This document shows positions 1 to 5,002 of a stretch of 5,002 nucleotides of DNA, in pieces. Within the stretch, counting starts at the first letter, position 1. The number at the start of each line of letters is the position of its first letter. The stretch spans positions 1 to 5,002 of the forward strand of contig CAMVBD010000147.1 in NCBI GenBank assembly GCA_947165615.1. Direction: 5' to 3'. The position numbers were made by a program, and so were the translations under genes. The notes below the pieces were generated by a model that was not told the DNA's origin, made no database searches, and was given only the letters and a program-made list of their open reading frames with translations. This stretch comes from an uncultured Clostridia bacterium. Lineage in GTDB: Bacteria; Bacillota; Clostridia; Oscillospirales; Acutalibacteraceae.

Positions 1-9
1 TCAAGAACG

Positions 10-648
10 ATGACCCACGCATACCGAGAAATCTATCTGAGTAACGCGCAGTCGGTGTTGGGTGACGCATTTGAATACGCAATAAACACTTGTCAAATAC
101 CCGGCGATGATTTTGTCAAGCTCTTTGTCGCAAGCTCGATAAGCAAACGAATGGAAAACGGCGAACCGTCCCTGCTTTCCGGAAAAAGCGGAATTGAGAT
201 CGCGATCGAAGTCGTTCTTGAAACCACCGGAAAACATCTTGAAACAGAACCGCAGGAACATATCGAACGCTCCGTGGAATACTGGATCGGGTGGGCTGTG
301 GCGTATTATCAATGGTATTCGGCAAGACGGTACAGCGACATTTTCAAAGTGCTGACCTTCGATGATCTCCAGAAGATGTATTATACTCTCCACGAAGCGG
401 ATATCACAAAGTTTGTCGATATAGTGGAAGAGCGGATCAAAGAACACTTCAAAGATACCAACCTGAAACGGATCCGCACGGCATACGGCTGCACACAGGC
501 GGAACTTGCTAAACAGTCTGGCGTAAGTCTTCGCTCAATCCAGATGTACGAGCAACGTCGAAAGGATATCAATAAAGCAAGCGCGGAAACACTGTACAGC
601 ATTGCAAAAGTGCTGGGATGCACGATTGAGGATTTGATTGAAAAATAA
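10..648 (+). CDS. XRE-family helix-turn-helix regulator with a long N-terminal domain (212 aa)
   Basis: This is a probable DNA-binding regulator. The C-terminus (about residues 150-211) is a Cro/CI-type helix-turn-helix: a NLKRIR lead-in, TQAELAKQSGVS (162-173), the recognition helix LRSIQMYEQ (174-182), then LYSIAKVLGCTIEDLIE (195-211). Residues 1-145 form a separate, mostly helical domain rich in Trp and Tyr (EYWIGWAVAYYQWYS, 90-104; YTLHEADITKFVDIVEE, 125-141). From memory, this N-terminal type recurs in gut Clostridia regulators beginning MTHAY, often near small toxin-like genes such as DUF3990 or DUF3791; that neighbourhood cannot be checked here. The frame is open back to base 1, but MTHAY is the family-like start. 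The ribosome binding site would lie at or beyond the window edge. DUF2971 follows 49 bp downstream on the same strand with no terminator between, so co-transcription and autoregulation are plausible inferences. Confidence 0.88.
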   Translation: MTHAYREIYLSNAQSVLGDAFEYAINTCQIPGDDFVKLFVASSISKRMENGEPSLLSGKSGIEIAIEVVLETTGKHLETEPQEHIERSVEYWIGWAVAYYQWYSARRYSDIFKVLTFDDLQKMYYTLHEADITKFVDIVEERIKEHFKDTNLKRIRTAYGCTQAELAKQSGVSLRSIQMYEQRRKDINKASAETLYSIAKVLGCTIEDLIEK

Positions 649-697
649 AAAGAATGTACGGTGATAGTGAAAAATAGATAACAAGGAAGAACCATTA

Positions 698-1672
698 ATG
701 AACAATAAAGAACGAAAAGCGTTTTGGGATGCGCTATGTAACATTCGAGATAATGCGCCTGAACATGTTCAAGATCTAATTGCTACAATGAAAATGCCGG
801 AAGCTTTATGCAGATTCCGCTCTGTAAACGAACGATCTTTAGCACAACTGCTAGAGAACAAACTGTATTATTCCTCTGCCGACTATTATGATGATCCGTT
901 TGATACTTTTATACATGTTGACATGGCACGGATAAAAGAATGGCATGCAGTGATTAGCGATCAAATCAATTCGGACAACCCGGTTTTTCTTGGTTGGCTT
1001 AAGAAATTGGAACCAATTACGGGAGTCAGTGGAGAACAATTCCTCAACAATTTGAAGGAACATCCATTGGATTTGTCGGTTTTTCCAAATCGGATAAAGC
1101 AGGTCAGAACGGTTATACAAAGGAATTTGTTTTCAATCTGCTTTTGTGAGAATGCACTGAACGAAACTTTGTGGCTCAAATATGCAGAGAGCTATAGCGG
1201 TTTTGCTATGGTCTATGATATAAAGAATGAAAACACCTTTTTATGCGGTAAAGAGGGCACCTGCAAAAACTGTCGTTCATCGATTGAACGTCCGTCAATA
1301 TATCCTGTTTATTACACTGATGCACCCTATGATGCAACGCAATTTGCTTTTGCGTGTCTATTGTGGGGAACCCAAGTCCCGCCGCAGTTTTTAGAGTTCA
1401 GCTATAAAGTCGTCATGTGGGAAGCTGAAAGAGTTTCACTTATCAAGAAAAAGTGCCATGAATACGACGGTGAATGGCGCATGATCCGTCCGACTATGGC
1501 GCCGGATCGGACATGCATAAAAATGAGACCGCAAAAAGTTATATTGGGTCTCAGAATGCCTGAATATGAACGGTTGCTGGTTGTCTCGGCAGCAAAGATT
1601 GCTGGAATTAACAAAATTGAAGAACTGTACATTGATGATTCTGATCAATTGGCGACCAGACCGTTTGCGTGA
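698..1672 (+). CDS. DUF2971-family protein, function unknown (324 aa)
   Basis: The protein matches the DUF2971 layout as I know it. An N-terminal LCRFRSVNERSL (37-48) leads to LYYSSADYYDDPFD (56-69), the counterpart of the usual 'tlyfs.p..fNDPfD'. A central block CFCENALNETLWLKYAESY (148-166), then SGFAMVYD (167-174), corresponds to 'cfSe..d..lmWahYa..h.G.clgfd'. Later come YKVVMWEAERV (236-246), GEWRMIRP (258-265) and VILGLRM (281-287). It looks full length and cytosolic; I see no signal peptide or membrane segment. The biochemical activity of the family is not established to my knowledge. An insertion holds C183, C189 and C192 (C-x5-C-x2-C), possibly a metal site. The start has a modest AAGGAAG ribosome binding site at 683-689. 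Hand counts show AT-rich stretches (21 G+C of 60 at 1081-1140; 25 of 60 at 781-840) against 30-38 of 60 in sampled parts of the transporter gene. The frame continues open after the TGA. Confidence 0.82.
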   Translation: MNNKERKAFWDALCNIRDNAPEHVQDLIATMKMPEALCRFRSVNERSLAQLLENKLYYSSADYYDDPFDTFIHVDMARIKEWHAVISDQINSDNPVFLGWLKKLEPITGVSGEQFLNNLKEHPLDLSVFPNRIKQVRTVIQRNLFSICFCENALNETLWLKYAESYSGFAMVYDIKNENTFLCGKEGTCKNCRSSIERPSIYPVYYTDAPYDATQFAFACLLWGTQVPPQFLEFSYKVVMWEAERVSLIKKKCHEYDGEWRMIRPTMAPDRTCIKMRPQKVILGLRMPEYERLLVVSAAKIAGINKIEELYIDDSDQLATRPFA

Positions 1673-1834
1673 TTTGCCCTCGAAGTTCATTCCAGTGAGA
1701 TGTATTTGAAACTTCACAATGACCATACGATAAATATGCTTGGGATATGCAGCAAGCAGTACGAGGCATCACTGTATTGTTTGGATAATCTACTCTATGA
1801 AAAAGTCAAGTACGATTCGGCAAATCATACTTGA
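1673..1834 (+). other. In-frame open extension after the DUF2971 stop, possible remnant or short ORF
   Basis: After the TGA at 1670-1672 the same frame runs 53 more sense codons to a TGA at 1832-1834. The conceptual peptide begins FALEVHSSEMYLKLHNDH and continues through SKQYEASLYCLDNLLYEKV, which looks protein-like in composition. An internal ATG at 1700 could start a 44-codon ORF, but no good ribosome binding site precedes it. Its last codons lie inside the terminator hairpin, which is awkward for a normal gene. It may be the former C-terminus of the DUF2971 protein cut off by a nonsense mutation, the tail of a lost neighbour, or chance: 53 stop-free codons are not very improbable. The DUF2971 domain itself seems complete without it. 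Confidence 0.3.
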
Positions 1835-1841
1835 CTTTTTT
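1800..1841. terminator. Bidirectional intrinsic terminator between convergent genes
   Basis: AAAAAGTCAAGTA (1800-1812) and TACTTGACTTTTT (1828-1840) are perfect 13-base inverted repeats. The intervening bases extend the stem after one C/A mismatch by GATT/AATC (1814-1817 with 1823-1826), closed by a CGGCA loop. The right arm ends in six Ts (1836-1841) for plus-strand transcripts. The As at 1800-1804 give a U-tract on the minus strand. It lies 127 bp past the DUF2971 stop and 11 bp past the DUF6809 stop, so it can end both converging transcripts. The stem is AT-rich in its outer part. Confidence 0.9.
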
Positions 1842-1852
1842 GTAATGCGATT

Positions 1853-2158
1853 TTAGGTTTCGTCCATTGTTAACTCTGCGAATGGCGCGTCTGTTCCGAT
1901 GAAGGTTTCATGCGTGAAGCGTGCGCCGAGGCGGAAGCCGATGATGAAGCTGTCGAGGCAGCACGAGTCGAGGACTTCGGCACCTATTCTGAGATACTGT
2001 TCAAATGTGGCTTTCTGCTCGTCGGTGAACGACTCATTCAATTTAGTTTCGAGCACGTCCCGTTTTTGTATCGCTTTTTGTATCTTGCTACCAGGGCGGA
2101 CGCGGCGCTCGTTCGGGGATATATTTCCGTAGTATAGATCTTCCAATATGTTCGGCAT
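1853..2158 (-). CDS. DUF6809-family small protein, function unknown (101 aa)
   Basis: The N-terminus MPNILEDLYYGNISPNER (1-18) is the signature of DUF6809-type proteins, recalled from gut Clostridia as '..iLEdLYYGNI.PnE..'. A helical, charged middle (25-60, KAIQKRDVLETKLNESF then TDEQKATFEQYLRIGAEV) leads to the second family block, DSFIIGFRLGARFTHETF (69-86). The family is usually about 90 residues, so the length fits, with a short extra acidic tail. It is probably cytosolic and two-helix or coiled-coil-like; the role is unknown and I assign none. The frame stays open upstream to an ATG at 2272, which would give 139 aa. The start at 2158 is preferred because a full AGGAGG sits 7 bases before it and the family homology begins exactly there. 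Its leader contains several inverted repeats, and its transcript should end at the 1800-1841 terminator. Confidence 0.82.
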   Translation of the reverse strand: MPNILEDLYYGNISPNERRVRPGSKIQKAIQKRDVLETKLNESFTDEQKATFEQYLRIGAEVLDSCCLDSFIIGFRLGARFTHETFIGTDAPFAELTMDET

Positions 2159-2165
2159 GAGGTTT

Positions 2166-2171
2166 CCTCCT
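2166..2171 (-). promoter_or_regulatory. Shine-Dalgarno AGGAGG of the DUF6809 gene
   Basis: On the minus strand AGGAGG is followed by seven bases (AAACCTC) and then ATG at 2158. This is a near-ideal site and fixes the start at 2158 rather than the in-frame ATG at 2272. The core can also be masked: GGAGGAAA (2163-2170) pairs perfectly with TTTCCTCC (2192-2199, minus strand) upstream, and GAGG/CCTC can form a small local hairpin over the site. Confidence 0.85.
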
Positions 2172-2280
2172 ATGTTTTTCTTATGGTCCTTGGAGGAAAA
2201 ATGCGCGCAGGTGCCGTAAACAATTGATTTTTGTTGGGGTTTGGTCAAATCCGTTATCTCCACTCGGACCATGCCACTTT

Positions 2281-2310
2281 AGCGCTTCAAAGTGATGGAT
2301 TTTGAGCGCT
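2281..2310. repeat. Imperfect inverted repeat (10-bp stem) in the pcnB-DUF6809 gap
   Basis: AGCGCT-T-CAAA (2281-2291) pairs with TTTGAGCGCT (2301-2310) as a 10-bp stem with one bulged T and a 9-base loop. No T-tract follows on either strand, so it does not look like an intrinsic terminator. A competing stem, CACTTT (2275-2280) with AAAGTG (2289-2294), uses part of the same left arm. It could be an operator, an mRNA-processing hairpin or a leader element of the DUF6809 transcript. Confidence 0.5.
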
Positions 2311-2321
2311 TACAGATGCGT

Positions 2322-2349
2322 AATATAATCATTGCAATAGAAATGCCAT
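2322..2349 (-). promoter_or_regulatory. Candidate sigma-A-type promoter for the DUF6809 gene
   Basis: On the minus strand ATGGCA (2349-2344, 4 of 6 to TTGACA) is followed by a 16-base spacer and TATATT (2327-2322, 5 of 6 to TATAAT). Transcription would start near 2315 and give a leader of about 157 nt that includes the inverted repeats. The -35 is weak and the spacer is one base short. The gene could instead be read from the upstream pcnB-like operon, since no terminator separates them. Confidence 0.28.
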
Positions 2350-2389
2350 CTTCAGATGAATGGTGCGATAAGGGAAAGAACAGCGCGAT

Positions 2390-3658
2390 TCAGTACTCAA
2401 ACGGATGTTTCCAGTAATGAATACGAAGTACGTTTAACGCATCCTCCAAAGTGGGTTTTTCAAACACTTCCTCTATTGCTTTGTTTATGATCTGCTCGTC
2501 ATAAACCTCTTCGATATGAAGCGATTCCAGTAAGAAGGCCGCTTCATCTTCTGTCAATTTTATCGTTTCACGTTGAGATTCCAACACCTGCTCTTCAGCG
2601 TTTTGAACTCCTTTCCTTTTGAGGTTTTTCACGACCGGCCAAAGAAAAGCGGCCATAGCAAGAAGAGGAAGACCAACGGCGCCTTCATCATATATCCAAT
2701 CAATGGCGAACGCGGTCCTTTTGGCATACTCCTGATATTCCGGGGCATCGACCTTGGATCCGAGAAGCGGGAAAAACGTCCCGAATAAGCCGTATTCAAG
2801 CAGAATACACGCTCCGGTATATGTGTATCCTGCCGAGAAAAAGCCGGGCAGATTCGATTTTTTTGCCCCCGGAGATATTTCTTTCGCCAGTTCTTTTCCG
2901 TATTTTTTGACAGCTTCTTCAAGCTCTTTGCTCAGATCAAATCCAAAGCGCGCTTTGAAACGGAGTGCTCTGAGTACGATCCTCGGGTCGCAGTGAAGCG
3001 CGTCATACGGCGCCGCGGGAGTTGAGATAACGCCCTCTCTGAGATCGTATAAGCCGCCGAACCAATCGATCAATTCTTCCGTTGTTGTATCATAATAAAG
3101 GGTGTTGATCTTCAGATCTCGCTGAAATGCGTCAAAAAGAAGGCTGCTGCTGTACAGCTCGTCAGGTTCGAAATCCGGAACGTGGACCTTCCCGTAATAG
3201 TCCGCCGGAATATTGACCATCGTGCAAATATCCACGATCTCGTCTCCGAAATCGATATAACCGAATTCGTGACCGCTCGGTATTTTGTGGAATTGAATAT
3301 TGTCAAATATGTTCCGAAGGTCTTCGTTGGATGCGTCTGTAACAAAATCAAAATCATTCACCGTATCATTCAGCACGAGATCTCTGACCGACCCCCCGCA
3401 CAGATATGAGTGAAAGCCGTTTTTGTAAAGAGTGTCAGCCACATACCTGTCGTGCGGCGGCAAAATGCCGGAATCGATTTTGTGAAGCGATTTGGGGATC
3501 ACCAACTTTTCATATCCATTTTGTTCGACGGATTCGCGGTGCGCGTCGATCAGCCGATTGATCGCGGGATCCTCAAACATCGGGCCGCACGCCTTGCGCT
3601 TGGGCAAATACGACGTCGGCATCTGCGACTTATAAAAAAGCAAATTACTCAGTTTCAT
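2390..3658 (-). CDS. PcnB-like polynucleotide adenylyltransferase / CCA tRNA nucleotidyltransferase family protein (422 aa)
   Basis: This is a class II nucleotidyltransferase that adds nucleotides to RNA 3' ends, acting in the cytosol. The head domain shows GGSVRD (88-93), the metal-binding pair in DFDFVTD (D102, D104), RDLKINTLYYD (180-190, the RRDFTINAL motif), GGLYDLREGVI (201-211) and DPRIVLRALRFKARFGF (224-240). The architecture follows poly(A) polymerase PcnB more than short CCA enzymes: VIPKSLHKI (53-61) precedes the head domain, a GYTYTGACILLEYGLFGTFF block (278-296 region) follows, then LLAMAAFLWPVV (332-343), and the C-terminal EKPTLEDALNVLRIHYW (400-416) resembles the PcnB 'HPKFRAAYDFLALRAE' segment. 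It lacks the basic Arg-rich tail of E. coli PcnB. CCA addition and polyadenylation cannot be told apart by eye. AGGAG at 3664-3668 lies 5 bases before the start, and the start overlaps the transporter's end by 14 bp, so translation is probably coupled. Confidence 0.85.
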   Translation of the reverse strand: MKLSNLLFYKSQMPTSYLPKRKACGPMFEDPAINRLIDAHRESVEQNGYEKLVIPKSLHKIDSGILPPHDRYVADTLYKNGFHSYLCGGSVRDLVLNDTVNDFDFVTDASNEDLRNIFDNIQFHKIPSGHEFGYIDFGDEIVDICTMVNIPADYYGKVHVPDFEPDELYSSSLLFDAFQRDLKINTLYYDTTTEELIDWFGGLYDLREGVISTPAAPYDALHCDPRIVLRALRFKARFGFDLSKELEEAVKKYGKELAKEISPGAKKSNLPGFFSAGYTYTGACILLEYGLFGTFFPLLGSKVDAPEYQEYAKRTAFAIDWIYDEGAVGLPLLAMAAFLWPVVKNLKRKGVQNAEEQVLESQRETIKLTEDEAAFLLESLHIEEVYDEQIINKAIEEVFEKPTLEDALNVLRIHYWKHPFEY

Positions 3659-5002
3659 TGTTTCTCCTGTCTATCGTAAATATGATATTATTGCTGTTAA
3701 AGGCGTTAAAATACCGAACGTCCTTCGCCAATCCCGTGATGATCCTGAGTCCGATGCCTTTTTCGCTGTCGTCCGATCCGTGAGCTTTGCTCCATTCGAG
3801 AGGATCAAAATACCCGCAGAGATCCCGGATCGTAAGTGTGATATGCTCTTCGTCGATGACTGCTCTGTAATCGATCCCGAATTCTTTGCGCTTTGTTTTT
3901 TTTCCGTGAGCGACGACGTTGCCCGCCAGCTCCTCCAATGCCAAAGCCATATTTTTTGCCACACGGTCGGTCGTCTTATGACGGAGACAGAATTGTTCTA
4001 AAGCGGAACATTCCCGCATCACGTCATCCATCGTTTCAATATGCGCATATAAATTATTATCGGTCGCTCCGCCGAAATCCTCCGGCAGAAGCAGAAAATC
4101 ATCCGGGCTTTTGATCGCTTTTTTGCGGTAAATACATACGGCGATCACAATAACGATTATCATCAGCAGCTTGCTGAGCGCGAGGGAAGCAAGGACGCCT
4201 TTGCTGCCGAATCGAAGTCCCAAAATCAATGCGGAAGCGATCGGAACGAAAAATCGCTCGAAGAATACCAGGACGTTTACCAGCTTCTTTTTGCCGGTGC
4301 CCTGCAGGAAGTCCATATATATTGTTGCAAGCGCGTCAAAGACCAGCCCGACAGCCATACAGCATATTCCGAAAACGGCAAGCTCCGTCACTTCCGGATC
4401 CGAGGTGTAGATCCCGGCGATCAAAGGGGAAGCAAAAAACACCAGCCCGCTCACAGTCAGCGTTATGATCAGCGTTGCTTTAAGCGCAAATTTGAAAAGT
4501 CTTTTCAAGCCCGATCGGTCATTCGCGCCGTAGTGCAGGGAACTCAGACTTGACATAGCCCTTCCGAGCCCGAGACTGAAACAGAACATCAGATTGCTGA
4601 TATCCCCCTGGATTCCTTTGGCGGCGACTCCCGCCGCCGTGAGGGCGACCGCGAGGTTGAATCTGGAGATGAACAGATTGCGAAGCGCCGTGGCAAGTCT
4701 GGTGATAAGCGCCGGCAACCCTGAAGCGCCCACTTCTCGTAAAACCCGGAGCGAGGGCTTTCGGAGCAAACGGAAATAAGCTTTTTTTCGGAAGAAGTGA
4801 GTCAGCAGGATCAACGCCTGGACATAAAAGGCGACCGTCGTGGCAACGCCCATTCCGAACGTTCCTCCGTCAAGGACAAATACGTTCAGGAGATCTCCGA
4901 TGACGTCCGTTACGCATAATACGACCGAAGAAGCGGTAAAAAGGGCTTTGTTGCTGTCCAGGACGATAACGGGCCCCATGATCTGGATCAATATAAGCGC
5001 GG
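3645..5002 (-). CDS. MATE-family transporter fused to a C-terminal RsbW-like GHKL ATPase domain (5' end beyond the window)
   Basis: About 452 codons are visible and the frame runs off the right edge, so the start and the first few helices are missing. Residue numbers here count the TTG at 4991 as 1. Residues about 5-65 are the end of the first MATE lobe. Residues 85-290 hold the second lobe with about six hydrophobic helices; GRAMSSLSSLHYGANDR (143-159) corresponds to the MATE 'G.A.S..vGqn.GAg' segment. A linker (290-320) leads to a cytosolic HATPase_c_2 domain (320-440): N-box ALEELAGNVVAHG (351-363, with E354 and N358), a G1-like RDLCGYFDP (389-397), and G2 KGIGLRII (411-418). MATE proteins export cations or drugs using Na+ or H+ gradients. 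RsbW/SpoIIAB-type domains bind ATP and phosphorylate or bind STAS partners. The fusion suggests an ATP- or partner-gated transporter, which is inference. The PcnB-like gene follows with a 14-bp overlap. Confidence 0.87.
   Translation of the reverse strand, partial: ALILIQIMGPVIVLDSNKALFTASSVVLCVTDVIGDLLNVFVLDGGTFGMGVATTVAFYVQALILLTHFFRKKAYFRLLRKPSLRVLREVGASGLPALITRLATALRNLFISRFNLAVALTAAGVAAKGIQGDISNLMFCFSLGLGRAMSSLSSLHYGANDRSGLKRLFKFALKATLIITLTVSGLVFFASPLIAGIYTSDPEVTELAVFGICCMAVGLVFDALATIYMDFLQGTGKKKLVNVLVFFERFFVPIASALILGLRFGSKGVLASLALSKLLMIIVIVIAVCIYRKKAIKSPDDFLLLPEDFGGATDNNLYAHIETMDDVMRECSALEQFCLRHKTTDRVAKNMALALEELAGNVVAHGKKTKRKEFGIDYRAVIDEEHITLTIRDLCGYFDPLEWSKAHGSDDSEKGIGLRIITGLAKDVRYFNAFNSNNIIFTIDRRNNETE

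Larger units (their letters stand above)
2159..2315 (-). promoter_or_regulatory. Structured leader of the DUF6809 gene, candidate translational RNA switch
   Basis: Read on the minus strand, three segments can pair in mutually exclusive ways. Strand A is ATGGTCC-GAG-TGGAG (2272-2258). Strand B is TTTCCTCC-AA-GGACCAT (2199-2183). Strand C is GGAGGAAA (2170-2163), which contains the Shine-Dalgarno. A with B gives 7 + 5 base pairs around a small internal loop (GAG opposite A) and leaves the ribosome site free. B with C gives 8 perfect base pairs with a 21-nt loop and hides it. An upstream hairpin (2281-2310) would lie in the same leader if transcription starts near 2315. This is the layout of a translational switch, but it matches no riboswitch class I recognise and no ligand can be proposed. 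Short purine-rich repeats could produce part of this by chance. Confidence 0.35.

Noticed and set aside
1..447. Minus-strand 148-codon open frame opposite the XRE gene
   Set aside because: It is a shadow of the XRE gene, whose helix-turn-helix motif is unambiguous, and has no recognisable motif of its own.
634..662. Separate promoter for the DUF2971 gene (TTGATT - 17 - TACGGT)
   Set aside because: The -10 matches only 3 of 6 bases; co-transcription with the XRE gene is simpler.
2192..2227. Plus-strand mini-ORF of 8 codons (ATG at 2201) with a GGAGG four bases upstream
   Set aside because: It is very short, has no promoter in view, and would be antisense to the DUF6809 leader. The GGAGG is better explained as the complement of the leader's anti-Shine-Dalgarno segment.
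2219..2248. Minus-strand TTGACC with an 18-base spacer and ATTGTT as a promoter for the DUF6809 gene
   Set aside because: The -10 matches only 2 of 6 consensus bases.
2159..2272. N-terminal extension of the DUF6809 protein from the ATG at 2272
   Set aside because: The frame is open, but there is no good ribosome binding site before 2272, family similarity begins only at MPNILEDLYYG, and a perfect AGGAGG sits before 2158. The stretch overlaps the structured leader.
2302..2329. Plus-strand promoter-like pair TTGAGC - 16 bases - TATAAT
   Set aside because: The hexamers are good, but it would read antisense into the PcnB-like gene with no plus-strand gene downstream. The same AT-rich bases also serve as a minus-strand -10 candidate, so strand use is undecidable here.
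2573..2996. Plus-strand and alternate minus-strand open frames inside the PcnB-like gene
   Set aside because: They are out-of-frame shadows of a gene with clear family motifs, and none shows recognisable protein features.

Overview
The window looks like a chromosomal stretch from a gut-type member of the Clostridia (Bacillota). The evidence is family-level: a DUF6809-type small protein, an XRE regulator of a form common in gut Firmicutes, a MATE transporter fused to an RsbW-like ATPase domain, and strong AGGAGG-type ribosome binding sites. No species can be named from the sequence. The standard genetic code fits all genes.

Layout. The left third (10-1672, + strand) holds two genes 49 bp apart: an XRE-family regulator with a long N-terminal domain, then a DUF2971-family protein of unknown function. 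The frame of the second gene stays open for 53 codons after its TGA stop (1673-1834). A near-perfect intrinsic terminator (1800-1841) closes this unit. It is U-tailed in both directions and also ends the transcript arriving from the right.

The right two thirds are on the minus strand, read from right to left. A MATE-type membrane transporter, cut at its 5' end by the window edge, carries a C-terminal GHKL/RsbW-type ATPase domain. It overlaps by 14 bp with a PcnB-like nucleotidyltransferase (poly(A) polymerase / CCA-adding superfamily), so the two are almost certainly translated from one mRNA. About 230 bp further on lies a small DUF6809 gene with a strong Shine-Dalgarno. Its leader (about 2159-2315) is rich in inverted repeats. 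One segment can pair either with the Shine-Dalgarno or with an upstream strand, which is the geometry of a translational RNA switch.

How the genes may work together. The XRE/DUF2971 pair looks like a small self-contained accessory cassette: a DNA-binding regulator next to an uncharacterised protein, with DUF2971 more AT-rich than the right-hand genes. The MATE-ATPase fusion and PcnB-like enzyme form a separate housekeeping or stress-type operon. No tRNA, rRNA, CRISPR array, insertion sequence or attachment site was seen. The most noteworthy points are the candidate switch in the DUF6809 leader, the transporter-kinase fusion and the XRE-DUF2971 pair.
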